Part shown: piece by piece, positions 25,552-38,200 of the stretch
Position numbering within the stretch: position 1 is the stretch's first letter
Layout of the letters: each line of letters opens with the position of its first letter
The notes under the pieces: generated by a model
Database searches by the model: none
What the model saw: the letters and a program-made list of their open reading frames with translations, nothing else
What the model was told of the DNA's origin: nothing
Translations under genes and position numbers: made by a program
Source of the DNA: Hygrophila difformis
Lineage: Eukaryota; Streptophyta; Magnoliopsida; Lamiales; Acanthaceae
Reading direction: 5' to 3'
DNA length: 64,000 nucleotides
Assembly: GCA_030278955.1 (NCBI GenBank)
Contig: JAOANR010000001.1
Span: forward strand, 1,824,894 to 1,888,893

Positions 25552-26221
25552 GTAAGTGATTTAGTTGTGGATTGTTTTCTGCCTTGAATATGATTCCCGT
25601 AGTGTTCTCACGATGAAGTTTACGGCGAAGTTTGAAATGCGACAATGATTAGCAGGAATTATCTCAACTGTTGATGAGGAGGACATCTTCTTTTTCGGTC
25701 TAGTTGGGAACTTCAGAAGTGGGTTTGTTTCGTTAGAAAGTAGAAATGACGATTTTTTTTTTTGCTACAATTTCCTTCCCAAGATTTCGGGACTTTGTGA
25801 CTGCAATATATCGAATTCAAAGGCAAAATTGTATCTTAATATTTACGAGAATATATATGTCTCTATATTGCCTTATGGAAGACGGCGACGGGGTTTGGAA
25901 GGTGAGGAAAAGAAGGAATAAAACAAAAGGGTTACTGAATTGGAATTATTGTAGCGCTTTAAACTGTAACAGATTATGCCACTTTATCTGCGAATTATTT
26001 TGTACTTGAGTTGATCTGTGATGTGTTTCTTCTTCATTGATATGTTTTCGTTTACTTTGACATTTTCAAAGTAGTTTTTGTTGTTCATGTTTCGTTGATG
26101 CCACTTATTGGATTAACTGGATATGTTATAGTCTTATACAGTGTTGTCACAGCAGTTTTGAAATATTTCTCTGGAATTCACACTCTCTCGTGTTACTTTT
26201 TCTCAGCGAGCAGCAGATTTA

Positions 26222-29200
26222 ATGGCAATCACACCTTGTGGAAGTACACCGACGACATGGTGGGGAATTCCGCCTCAGTTGATGATAAGACCTTCTATCA
26301 CAAATAAATTGTCCACACCTCTACACTGGTAATCAATTTTTGAGTCATCATTGTAGTTTTTGCGGTAGCCCTTTTGGGGAACCTTATGGTAGACCTGCAT
26401 AATATTCGGTTGCAAAATTTATATGTTAATGTTGGTTAATTTGGTTGATATAGGAGCGCATTAATTTCCTAACCTTTCCTTGTCTTGTCAATTGGTGTTG
26501 GCATCACAATTCATGTTTAACTTGTGCTGTATCTTTTACTCATCTTTGCAGAGTGTAGAGGTTTGGACATCAGTTTAATTCAGATATTTGATGTTGATAA
26601 AATTAATAATTGTTTGGTTTTATGAGCATGGATATGTCTACCACTCTCCCATAATTTATTATCTACTCTTTGATTCCACACGTACTCAACTGTGTGCTGA
26701 CTGCTGACTCTTCTGAAATTTTGCTGTGCCCACTTTCACCTCAATGTTGCTACCTTGCATTTTTTTACACCATTGCTCCTCATTGGTATGTCTATGCCAA
26801 TGTGCATGCACTACAACATGCTTGTGGAAATAATTTATCCTTCCATTGTTTGATAACTTCTTTACTTTAAGCTTCGTTATAATTTCACTCTATCACAATA
26901 ACCATAATCTTTGTTTTCTTCCGTTCAAATCTTTAAAACACTTTTTGTTGAGAATGTTATGGCTACTGTGTTTTGTTTCTATATGGTCATCTGTGTGGCT
27001 GAGCTTGTGCATCAGGCATTTTTTTTTCCCTGAGGGAGGGAGGGAGGGAGGCAACCTGTCGCATATCTCTTCTTTGCAAGGCAGTTAATATCCAACCTAT
27101 TATTTATCTTACGATTTTCCTATGCACAGTATATCAAACAAGATCAAGTCGATGGCATCACAAAGTTCAACTTTTTTAACTCAAGATTCATTGTGTGTGC
27201 TTTTCAGCTCAGACCCATACATCAACTCACACCATAAGAGAGGTGCTCGTATTGTTGTTAGAGCAGAGCAAGTGAGATACTTTCTACTTGATTTTGGCTT
27301 CTGTATTTCATAGAAATTTTTTGGCCATTTTTAAGTACAATATAGTGGAATCTAAATTGATAGTTCCCCTGGTAGCATGACGAAAACATGGAGAAGGATA
27401 ATATCAAAGAGACTCCACTCTCACTGCAACATAATATCAAAGAGAAGGATAATAATAACACCAAAACAACAAACCTGAAGCACCAAACTAGATGCAAATG
27501 GCACATTGTAACTGGCTTCCCAGAAAAATTTTGAAGTATTACAGTAACATTCTCTCTTTCTGTTGTCAAAAGGTGAGTACATGTTTTCTTCCATCTTGTA
27601 TTCACAGCCAACTGTGTATATGCAGGATTACTATTCTGCTCTTGGCGTGACTAGAAATTCAAGCAATTCAGAGATCAAAAGTGGTGAGTGTTAGAATTAT
27701 CCTTTTTGATTCTCTGCTATTTTACTTATTTAACTTTTGGTAACACATATTGTATGTATGTGTGCTAATTTGCTGATGTTTGTCTTTTGACCACCATTGG
27801 AGGAGAGCTTTCGAGGGCAACAATTCTCATTGATATCATATACTATCACTTTTTCTTTCCTCCATACAATTCCATTTTGATAATTAAGTTTCTTCTTCAG
27901 CATATCGGAAGCTTGCCAGGAGCTATCATCCAGATGTCAACAAGTAAGTCTTATTGCATGTTTCATGTTCCATCCTCATTTCATTTTGTATAAGATTTCA
28001 TCTTTGTTCAAGTGATGGATGAAAACAAAAAGATAATGTGATTCTGTGTTGGTTGTTTCTATTACAATTATTGTGTATTACGCCACTCTGTAGGATATGG
28101 TTAGGGAACTTCCATTATGAAAAAAGCCACATGTGTTGTAACACCCAACTTTTTAACTACCAAAATCCGGAAGTACAACGGTAACTTTACTTTGGAGCCA
28201 AATTATTTTCAACAAGTGAGAATTAGATTTTAACAAACATGTTAGTGGACTGATTTAGGGGCAGAATTGGGCTGTGTTGGTGGCCTACTTTGGGCTATCT
28301 AATCAGGCTGGATTAAGGGTAATTAGCCCATTTTTAGAGCCCTAAAAATTAGGGTTGCAGCCACCTACTTTAACCTTGGATAAGGACTACAAAACCTATC
28401 CAAAACACTTAATTTTGGAAGGTTTTTGTAGCTGTCACAAGCTGTGGCAGGCTGTGTAGAGAGGGCTGGAGGAAATGGCTGAAATCAAGGGATTTCACAT
28501 TAACTCCCATTCCATAACCCCCATCCCAACCCACCTATAAATACCCCCTACTATTCACTCTTCTACTCACACCAAAAACCATTCTTCTTTTCTCCTCTCT
28601 AGTTTTTCCCTTATATTCTTCTTTAGTGTTAGTAAGTTGAGAGTGCTCGAAGGTTGGAGCAAGGAGTTCGAAGGTTGATAGTAGATACTTGAAGGTTCTT
28701 AAGGCTTGTTCCTGTTAAGAGTAAGCTAGTCTTACCCGTATATTTTAAGTTCCATGCAAAGTTCTTAAATTATATGCATGAATTGCTTTTAATTGCTTTA
28801 ATCTTATGTTCATGCATTAGTGTTAAAAGTTTTTGGGATTTTAATCCTAATTTTACGTCAAAATGCTTTTAAAACCTTTAATCGCGTGTTTTCGGGCTAG
28901 GCCCATGATGTCGAACTTAAATTGGACCGTTGGGTCATTTTGTGGATATTATTTAAATGATTTGAGGGCATGAGTACCGCGGTGGTACCTGAGTTGTGGA
29001 TGACCGAACTCCCCTCTGGCTAAGTGGTAGGACGGTTTCCTCCCTTAGACCCACATGTTTTGAGCCTATGTTTCGCTAGACGTAAGTCGCGGTTCGCGGT
29101 CTAGTTTACCCGGGTATTAAATTCATAGCTGTATCATCATGTGCATGTTGGGCCGCGGCTAGTTACTGCAGCCAAAGTGATATTGTGAATATATGTTGTG

Positions 29201-32200
29201 TATTTTAAATGGATATTTGGGCCCTCGGAACGAGGCTAGCTTGCTCAGCATTGTTGCTGATTATTTGTTGTCCTTTTCCTTTTTCAGGGTAAATTTCATT
29301 CAAGAAGTTGTGCACGCACTTGGGCCTGGGAGGTTTTAAAATATGACTCTTTCAAATTCTCGCATCAAACTATTTTTTTTAGAACAAATGTTTTGGCCAT
29401 GGGCCCAATGAAATTTCTTATGTTATAAAGTTATTAATAAAGTATTGTCCTTTTTCCTAATAGCACTAGAAATTTCATCATGCCTTAGTATTAATTGTGT
29501 TTAAACCGAGGAATACAAATTAGACTTGTGTACTATCGAGTTGCTAGGGGGCTTCTGTCTAAGGAGGCTTGGTGATAACAAGGCCCGTCAGCCGGTGGCC
29601 CACCTCCCTTTCCTGGGAACCCCTCGACACAACTTTATAGAACTCAAGTACTTAACCGAAATTCCGAAGTTAAGACACTTAGGTTAATCAAAATTCCTAC
29701 AGTTAGCCTTAGCATTTCTTAGTCAAGTTAGCCGTAGCGAGCTTGACTAAGGGATGTGGCGGTAACACTCCTGCCAAACTATATTTTAAAAACGGGGGTG
29801 TTACAGAGTGGTATCAGAGAGGATAACGGTCTTTTCTTTTGAAACCCTTTGATACAAAGAGTTATGCATCAATTTTGAAAATTTTTGCAAAGTATATTTT
29901 GGGGGGACACATGCACTGCATATAGACATCTAAGGGTCATATTCGTTATGTATCTCTTATTAACTAGATAAACTTAATAGATGGCGGATTTGATGAAAGT
30001 TCTCGAGACAGTGCCTATCCTAGCTGAGGAGCTTGTTAAAGCTCAAAAGAGGGTTCAAGAACTTGAAGCAGCGCTAGAAACTGCTCAAGGCGATGCGGAT
30101 TGGTATAAGTTTCGATCTGAAACTTATGAGAAGTGGGAAAGGACCCGCACCGAGGAGCGTGATGCTCTTAAAACTGAGGTTGCCGGCCTCAAGGTTAAGA
30201 TCGTCGACATGAAGATACGCAGTCGTAAAAGGGCTCGTAGAAGTTCACCTGTTCGGGCCGAGACTGTTAGCTCTGACTCCGTTAGCGCGAGTCTAGGCTC
30301 ATCTAGCGGAGTCTGATTTTGTCATTAGTTATTTGCTTTCCCATGTTGCTTTATATTGCCTTTGGATCTTAGTTACACTGTTTTCGTAAAATCGCGGGTT
30401 ACCGCCCAATAAAACTTATGAGTTATGATTGACTTTTCCTTGGCATCGATGTGACTGCTTTAAATTTCCTTGCACTGCCTAACCTACTTGACACTTATGT
30501 TTGGGGTGATTGTGATTGATTAGAATGGCAAGGAACCTTAGAAACGGTAGGAATGGTGCCAACCCGATGCCTAACGTTGGGGCTGAAGGAGGCCAAGGAC
30601 CATTGGAGCAAATGGTTAGGATTTTGGGTACTGCCCTACAAAGACAAATGGAACGAGATGAGGAGCGTGCTACGGCAGCACCACCTCAAGTGGATTACTT
30701 GGAGTTAATCAATCGATACAAGCCTCCAACCTATGGTGGCCAAGAGGATCCTGCCCAGTTAGAGAACTGGATAGAGATGATGGACAAGTTACTTGATGCG
30801 GTTAGGTGCCCGGCTGAAAACAAAGTGGAAGTAGCTGTTTTCTACCTTCTTGGAATGGCTACAACATGGTGGAAATCCTTGGAAAACCCGCCAGACACAT
30901 GGGAAGGAATGCAAGCACAGCTGAGGGAAAGGTTCTACCCACTTAGCGTTAAGAATGCTAAGTATGTGGAGTTCGTGACACTGCAACAAGGCGACATGAC
31001 AGTCCAAGCATACTTTGAAAAGTTCAACGAGTTGCTGAGGTTCGCACCGGACTTGGTACCAAATGAAAGAACTAAAGCTCAAAAGTTTGAGCTAGGGCTT
31101 AACCAGTATCTGAAGGAGTCATTTGGAGGCAAGCAATTTGTGAGCTTGCAGAAGGTTTATGATCGAGCTACTGCGATGGAAAGGGTTAAACAACCTACTA
31201 AGAGGGTTGCTGCTGAGTCCAGTCGTACCCAAGTTCAACCTTCGCGCCCAGAAAAGAAGGGGAGGTATGATGAAGGCACGGATGGAAACCGGAATCATGG
31301 CAGAGACCAAGAGCGCAATAGATGGAACCCTGGAAGAGAGTTTCGAGGAAATCCTCCAACACCTTGCCCCCGCTGTCACAGGAAACATTGGACCAAGCGG
31401 TGCCCAGAGAAGGATGAGTGCTTCAGATGTGGCCGTAAGGGACACATAGCTAGAGAATGCAACACTCGAATGGAAAGGATTCAAGTACGTGATGACTTAG
31501 CAAGACTTCCGCAAGGCAGGGATGACCGTCGGGATAGAGACAACCGGCGGGATCATCGTCATGAGGATAGACGAGGAGGCAATGGGAATGACAATCGCGG
31601 ATATCGTCCTCACGGACCGCCAAACCCAAACCATAACCAGAATGAACCCAGAGATAGACAAGGAGGGCCAAACCAAGGAGGAAGACTGAATGTGGTGAAT
31701 AGGGCTGATCTGCTTGAGAATCCGGACGTCATGACAGGTACCTTTACGATTAAGAATGCACCTGTCCATGTATTGTTTGATTGTGGCGCAACATGTTCGT
31801 TTATAGCAAATCGTAGAGCCTTAGCCTTAGGGTTGAGGGAATCTAAGGAATTGAACCTAGGAATTTCTCTACCTAACGGAGAAGTGATAGGATGTCATAA
31901 GCGATATGAGGGTGTACCCATCACAATTAAGGATGTCGACTTCACAACCAACTTGGTTGAATTCGACTTAAAGGACTTTGACGTGATATTGGGCATGGAT
32001 TGGTTGACCCAATACAAGGCAAGGATAGAATGTGCTCAACAGAAGATAGTCTTACAAGCACCTGGAAGGAGGAGGATATCATACTACGCTGAGCCTCGTA
32101 CAGCAAACGTAAAGGTGGTAAACGCCATGCAACTAAGAAGCTTGATCAAGAAGGGGTACCCAATGTACATGTGCTATGTGTACAACCTACAAGCAGAGGA

Positions 32201-35200
32201 GGACCCATTGGCGCAAATTCCAGTAGTGCGAGAATATCCAGACGTCTTTCCGGAAGAAATATCGGGAATGCCACCGGAAAGGGATATCGAGTTCACAATC
32301 GATCTAGCACCAGGGACCGAGCCAATCTCTAAAGCGCCCTATCGAATGGCCCCAGCCGAGATGAAGGAGCTAAAGGAACAACTCGAGGATTTATTGGACA
32401 AAGGGTACATCCGACCAAGTACCTCACCGTGGGGTGCGCCGGTGTTGTTTGTGCGGAAGAAAGATGGGAGTATGAGACTTTGCATTGACTACAGAGGTCT
32501 GAACCAAGTCACAATCAAAAACAAGTATCCATTGCCCAGAGTGGACGACTTGTTCGATCAACTGAGAGGAGCCAAAGTATTCTCAAAAATTGATCTAAGG
32601 TCTGGATATCACCAACTTAGGATCGCGGAGAAAGACATTCCTAAGACTGCATTCCGAACAAGATATGGACACTATGAGTTTACGGTGCTAGCCTTCGGAC
32701 TGACGAACGCACCAGCAGTGTTCATGAACCTAATGAATAGCGTGTTCAGGGAGTTGTTAGATCAATGTGTTGTGGTCTTCATAGACGACATATTGATATA
32801 CTCCAAAAACGAGGAAGAACACACTCAACACCTACACTTGGTCTTGGGCTTACTAAGGAGCAACCAGCTATATGCGAAGCTATCTAAATGCGAGTTCTGG
32901 CTAGACAAAGTGGCGTTCTTAGGGCACGTGGTATCGAAGGAGGGTGTGTCGGTGGACCCAGCTAAAGTCTCAGCCGTCGCCGACTGGCCGATACCCAAGA
33001 GCCAAACGGACGTGAGAAGCTTCCTTGGACTAGCTGGCTACTATAGAAGGTTCGTGAAGGATTTCTCTAAAATTGCCCGACCACTAACTCAGTTATTGAA
33101 GAAAGGTGTGAAGATAAACTGGACAGAGGAGTGTCAACAAGCCTTTGAGCAACTAAAGGAGAAACTCACTACGACCCCAGTACTAACTCTGCCTATGGAA
33201 GGCGAAGACTTTGAGATCTTCAGCGATGCATCAAAGAAAGGGTTAGGATGTGTTCTAATGCAACAAAAGAAGGTTGTGGCGTACGCATCCCGACAACTAA
33301 GACCACATGAGGAGAACTACCCAACTCATGATCTCGAGTTAGCAGCGGTGGTGTTCGCGCTAAAGATTTGGCGACATTACCTATATGGGAGGCGTTGCAA
33401 GATATACACCGACCATAAGAGCCTTAAGTATATCTTCACGCAAAAGGAACTGAATATGAGACAACGAAGATGGCTAGAGTTGATCAAGGACTACGACTTG
33501 GACATAGCATACCACGAAGGTAAAGCAAACGTGGTAGCTGACGCTCTTAGTCGAAAAGCTCAACTGGCCAACACAAGGATACTCCCACCAGAGTTGTACA
33601 TGGAAGTAGCTCGCATGGAGATAGAGTTGATCCGCCAAGGCACAGTGACTACCATGATCAACGTGATGACAATAAGACCTTCCATTTTTGATGAGATACG
33701 TGAAGGACAAGATGGTGATGTGAAGTTAGAGCGAATCCGTGAAAAGATGGCTCAAGGACAAGCTAGTGACTTCAAGATCCACGAAGATGGAAGTATAAGG
33801 TACAAGGGTAGATGGTGTGTACCACTTAAGTGTGCCGACCTAAAGAGAAGAATCATGGAGGAAGGACACGAGACTCCATATTCGGTCCATCCTGGAGGAG
33901 ATAAGTTATACAAGGACTTAAGGAAGATGTTCTGGTGGCCTCGAATGAAGCGAGAGGTAGCGGAGTTCGTGGAAAAATGTCCCACTTGCCAAAGGATCAA
34001 GGCCGAAAGGAAGAAGCCCTTGGGAATGGTCAAGCCACTGGAGATTCCCACATGGAAATGGGACAGCATCTCCATGGATTTCGTGTCTGGTTTACCAAAA
34101 ACCCTACGTGGAATGAACAAAATTTGGGTCATCGTAGATAGGCTCACTAAGGCAGCGATATTCATCCCAATGAAGGAAACATGGAGCATGGAGCAACTGG
34201 CAAAGGCATATGTAGAAAATGTGGTTAGACGGCATGGAGTCCCACAAGATATCGTATCAGACAGAGATAGGCGGTTCATATCAAACTTCTGGACCAAGCT
34301 GCAAGAAGCCTTGGGCACAAAGTTGAAGATGAGCACAGCATTCCACCCAATGACTGATGGTCAAACCGAGAGAACCATTCAAACATTGGAGGATATGTTA
34401 CGAGCTTGCGTGCTGGAATTCAAAGGAAATTGGGAAGATCACTTAGCATTGATCGAGTTTTCGTATAACAACAGTTATCATGCAAGCATAGGAATGGCAC
34501 CATTTGAGGCACTATATGGACGGAAATGTCGAAGTCCATTATGTTGGGCCGAATCTGGACCAACTATAGCGATTGGACCTGAGATGATTGAGGAATCCAA
34601 GAAAGCGGTAGAAGTGATCCAACAGAAAATGAAGGCTGCCCAAGATCGACAAAAGACATATGCCGATCAAGGACGAAGACAAGGCGAGTTCAACATTGGG
34701 GACCAAGTGATGTTGAAAGTATCTCCTATGAAAGGAGTAATGAGATTCGGAAAGCGAGGGAAGCTAAGCCCGAGATACATAGGCCCTTACAAGATAACAG
34801 CGAGGATTGGGGAATTAGCCTATAGATTGGGTCTACCCAAGGAGTTGGCTAGAGTCCACAATGTGTTCCATATATCCCAGCTGAAACAGTATCACCATGA
34901 CCCAGCTAGGGAGCTACAGCCTGAAGTCATTGAACTGAACGAAGATCTAACTTATGAGGAGCATCCAGTAAGGATTTTAGCTGTTAAGGAGAGGTCCACG
35001 AGAAATAAGACTGTCACAATGGTTAAGGTTCAGTGGTCCAACCACAGCGAAGCAGATGCAACTTGGGAGTTGGAATCTGAAGTTATGAGCAAGTACCCCG
35101 AGCTCTTTCAGCAAGAATGGCAGTTATGAGGACATAACTGTGAAACTAAGGAGGGGAGAATGTAACACCCAACTTTTTAACTACCAAAATCCGGAAGTAC

Positions 35201-38200
35201 AACGGTAACTTTACTTTGGAGCCAAATTATTTTCAACAAGTGAGAATTAGATTTTAACAAACATGTTAGTGGACTGATTTAGGGGCAGAATTGGGCTGTG
35301 TTGGTGGCCTACTTTGGGCTATCTAATCAGGCTGGATTAAGGGTAATTAGCCCATTTTTAGAGCCCTAAAAATTAGGGTTGCAGCCACCTACTTTAACCT
35401 TGGATAAGGACTACAAAACCTATCCAAAACACTTAATTTTGGAAGGTTTTTGTAGCTGTCACAAGCTGTGGCAGGCTGTGTAGAGAGGGCTGGAGGAAAT
35501 GGCTGAAATCAAGGGATTTCACATTAACTCCCATTCCATAACCCCCATCCCAACCCACCTATAAATACCCCCTACTATTCACTCTTCTACTCACACCAAA
35601 AACCATTCTTCTTTTCTCCTCTCTAGTTTTTCCCTTATATTCTTCTTTAGTGTTAGTAAGTTGAGAGTGCTCGAAGGTTGGAGCAAGGAGTTCGAAGGTT
35701 GATAGTAGATACTTGAAGGTTCTTAAGGCTTGTTCCTGTTAAGAGTAAGCTAGTCTTACCCGTATATTTTAAGTTCCATGCAAAGTTCTTAAATTATATG
35801 CATGAATTGCTTTTAATTGCTTTAATCTTATGTTCATGCATTAGTGTTAAAAGTTTTTGGGATTTTAATCCTAATTTTACGTCAAAATGCTTTTAAAACC
35901 TTTAATCGCGTGTTTTCGGGCTAGGCCCATGATGTCGAACTTAAATTGGACCGTTGGGTCATTTTGTGGATATTATTTAAATGATTTGAGGGCATGAGTA
36001 CCGCGGTGGTACCTGAGTTGTGGATGACCGAACTCCCCTCTGGCTAAGTGGTAGGACGGTTTCCTCCCTTAGACCCACATGTTTTGAGCCTATGTTTCGC
36101 TAGACGTAAGTCGCGGTTCGCGGTCTAGTTTACCCGGGTATTAAATTCATAGCTGTATCATCATGTGCATGTTGGGCCGCGGCTAGTTACTGCAGCCAAA
36201 GTGATATTGTGAATATATGTTGTGTATTTTAAATGGATATTTGGGCCCTCGGAACGAGGCTAGCTTGCTCAGCATTGTTGCTGATTATTTGTTGTCCTTT
36301 TCCTTTTTCAGGGTAAATTTCATTCAAGAAGTTGTGCACGCACTTGGGCCTGGGAGGTTTTAAAATATGACTCTTTCAAATTCTCGCATCAAACTATTTT
36401 TTTTAGAACAAATGTTTTGGCCATGGGCCCAATGAAATTTCTTATGTTATAAAGTTATTAATAAAGTATTGTCCTTTTTCCTAATAGCACTAGAAATTTC
36501 ATCATGCCTTAGTATTAATTGTGTTTAAACCGAGGAATACAAATTAGACTTGTGTACTATCGAGTTGCTAGGGGGCTTCTGTCTAAGGAGGCTTGGTGAT
36601 AACAAGGCCCGTCAGCCGGTGGCCCACCTCCCTTTCCTGGGAACCCCTCGACACAACTTTATAGAACTCAAGTACTTAACCGAAATTCCGAAGTTAAGAC
36701 ACTTAGGTTAATCAAAATTCCTACAGTTAGCCTTAGCATTTCTTAGTCAAGTTAGCCGTAGCGAGCTTGACTAAGGGATGTGGCGGTAACACTCCTGCCA
36801 AACTATATTTTAAAAACGGGGGTGTTACAGAGTGGTATCAGAGAGGATAACGGTCTTTTCTTTTGAAACCCTTTGATACAAAGAGTTATGCATCAATTTT
36901 GAAAATTTTTGCAAAGTATATTTTGGGGGGACACATGCACTGCATATAGACATCTAAGGGTCATATTCGTTATGTATCTCTTATTAACTAGATAAACTTA
37001 ATAGATGGCGGATTTGATGAAAGTTCTCGAGACAGTGCCTATCCTAGCTGAGGAGCTTGTTAAAGCTCAAAAGAGGGTTCAAGAACTTGAAGCAGCGCTA
37101 GAAACTGCTCAAGGCGATGCGGATTGGTATAAGTTTCGATCTGAAACTTATGAGAAGTGGGAAAGGACCCGCACCGAGGAGCGTGATGCTCTTAAAACTG
37201 AGGTTGCCGGCCTCAAGGTTAAGATCGTCGACATGAAGATACGCAGTCGTAAAAGGGCTCGTAGAAGTTCACCTGTTCGGGCCGAGACTGTTAGCTCTGA
37301 CTCCGTTAGCGCGAGTCTAGGCTCATCTAGCGGAGTCTGATTTTGTCATTAGTTATTTGCTTTCCCATGTTGCTTTATATTGCCTTTGGATCTTAGTTAC
37401 ACTGTTTTCGTAAAATCGCGGGTTACCGCCCAATAAAACTTATGAGTTATGATTGACTTTTCCTTGGCATCGATGTGACTGCTTTAAATTTCCTTGCACT
37501 GCCTAACCTACTTGACACTTATGTTTGGGGTGATTGTGATTGATTAGAATGGCAAGGAACCTTAGAAACGGTAGGAATGGTGCCAACCCGATGCCTAACG
37601 TTGGGGCTGAAGGAGGCCAAGGACCATTGGAGCAAATGGTTAGGATTTTGGGTACTGCCCTACAAAGACAAATGGAACGAGATGAGGAGCGTGCTACGGC
37701 AGCACCACCTCAAGTGGATTACTTGGAGTTAATCAATCGATACAAGCCTCCAACCTATGGTGGCCAAGAGGATCCTGCCCAGTTAGAGAACTGGATAGAG
37801 ATGATGGACAAGTTACTTGATGCGGTTAGGTGCCCGGCTGAAAACAAAGTGGAAGTAGCTGTTTTCTACCTTCTTGGAATGGCTACAACATGGTGGAAAT
37901 CCTTGGAAAACCCGCCAGACACATGGGAAGGAATGCAAGCACAGCTGAGGGAAAGGTTCTACCCACTTAGCGTTAAGAATGCTAAGTATGTGGAGTTCGT
38001 GACACTGCAACAAGGCGACATGACAGTCCAAGCATACTTTGAAAAGTTCAACGAGTTGCTGAGGTTCGCACCGGACTTGGTACCAAATGAAAGAACTAAA
38101 GCTCAAAAGTTTGAGCTAGGGCTTAACCAGTATCTGAAGGAGTCATTTGGAGGCAAGCAATTTGTGAGCTTGCAGAAGGTTTATGATCGAGCTACTGCGA

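Noticed and set aside
30789..34336. Minus-strand and alternate-frame ORFs inside gag-pol (for example 33752-34336, 194 aa)
   Set aside because: They are shadows of the gag-pol frame and recur identically in the second unit.
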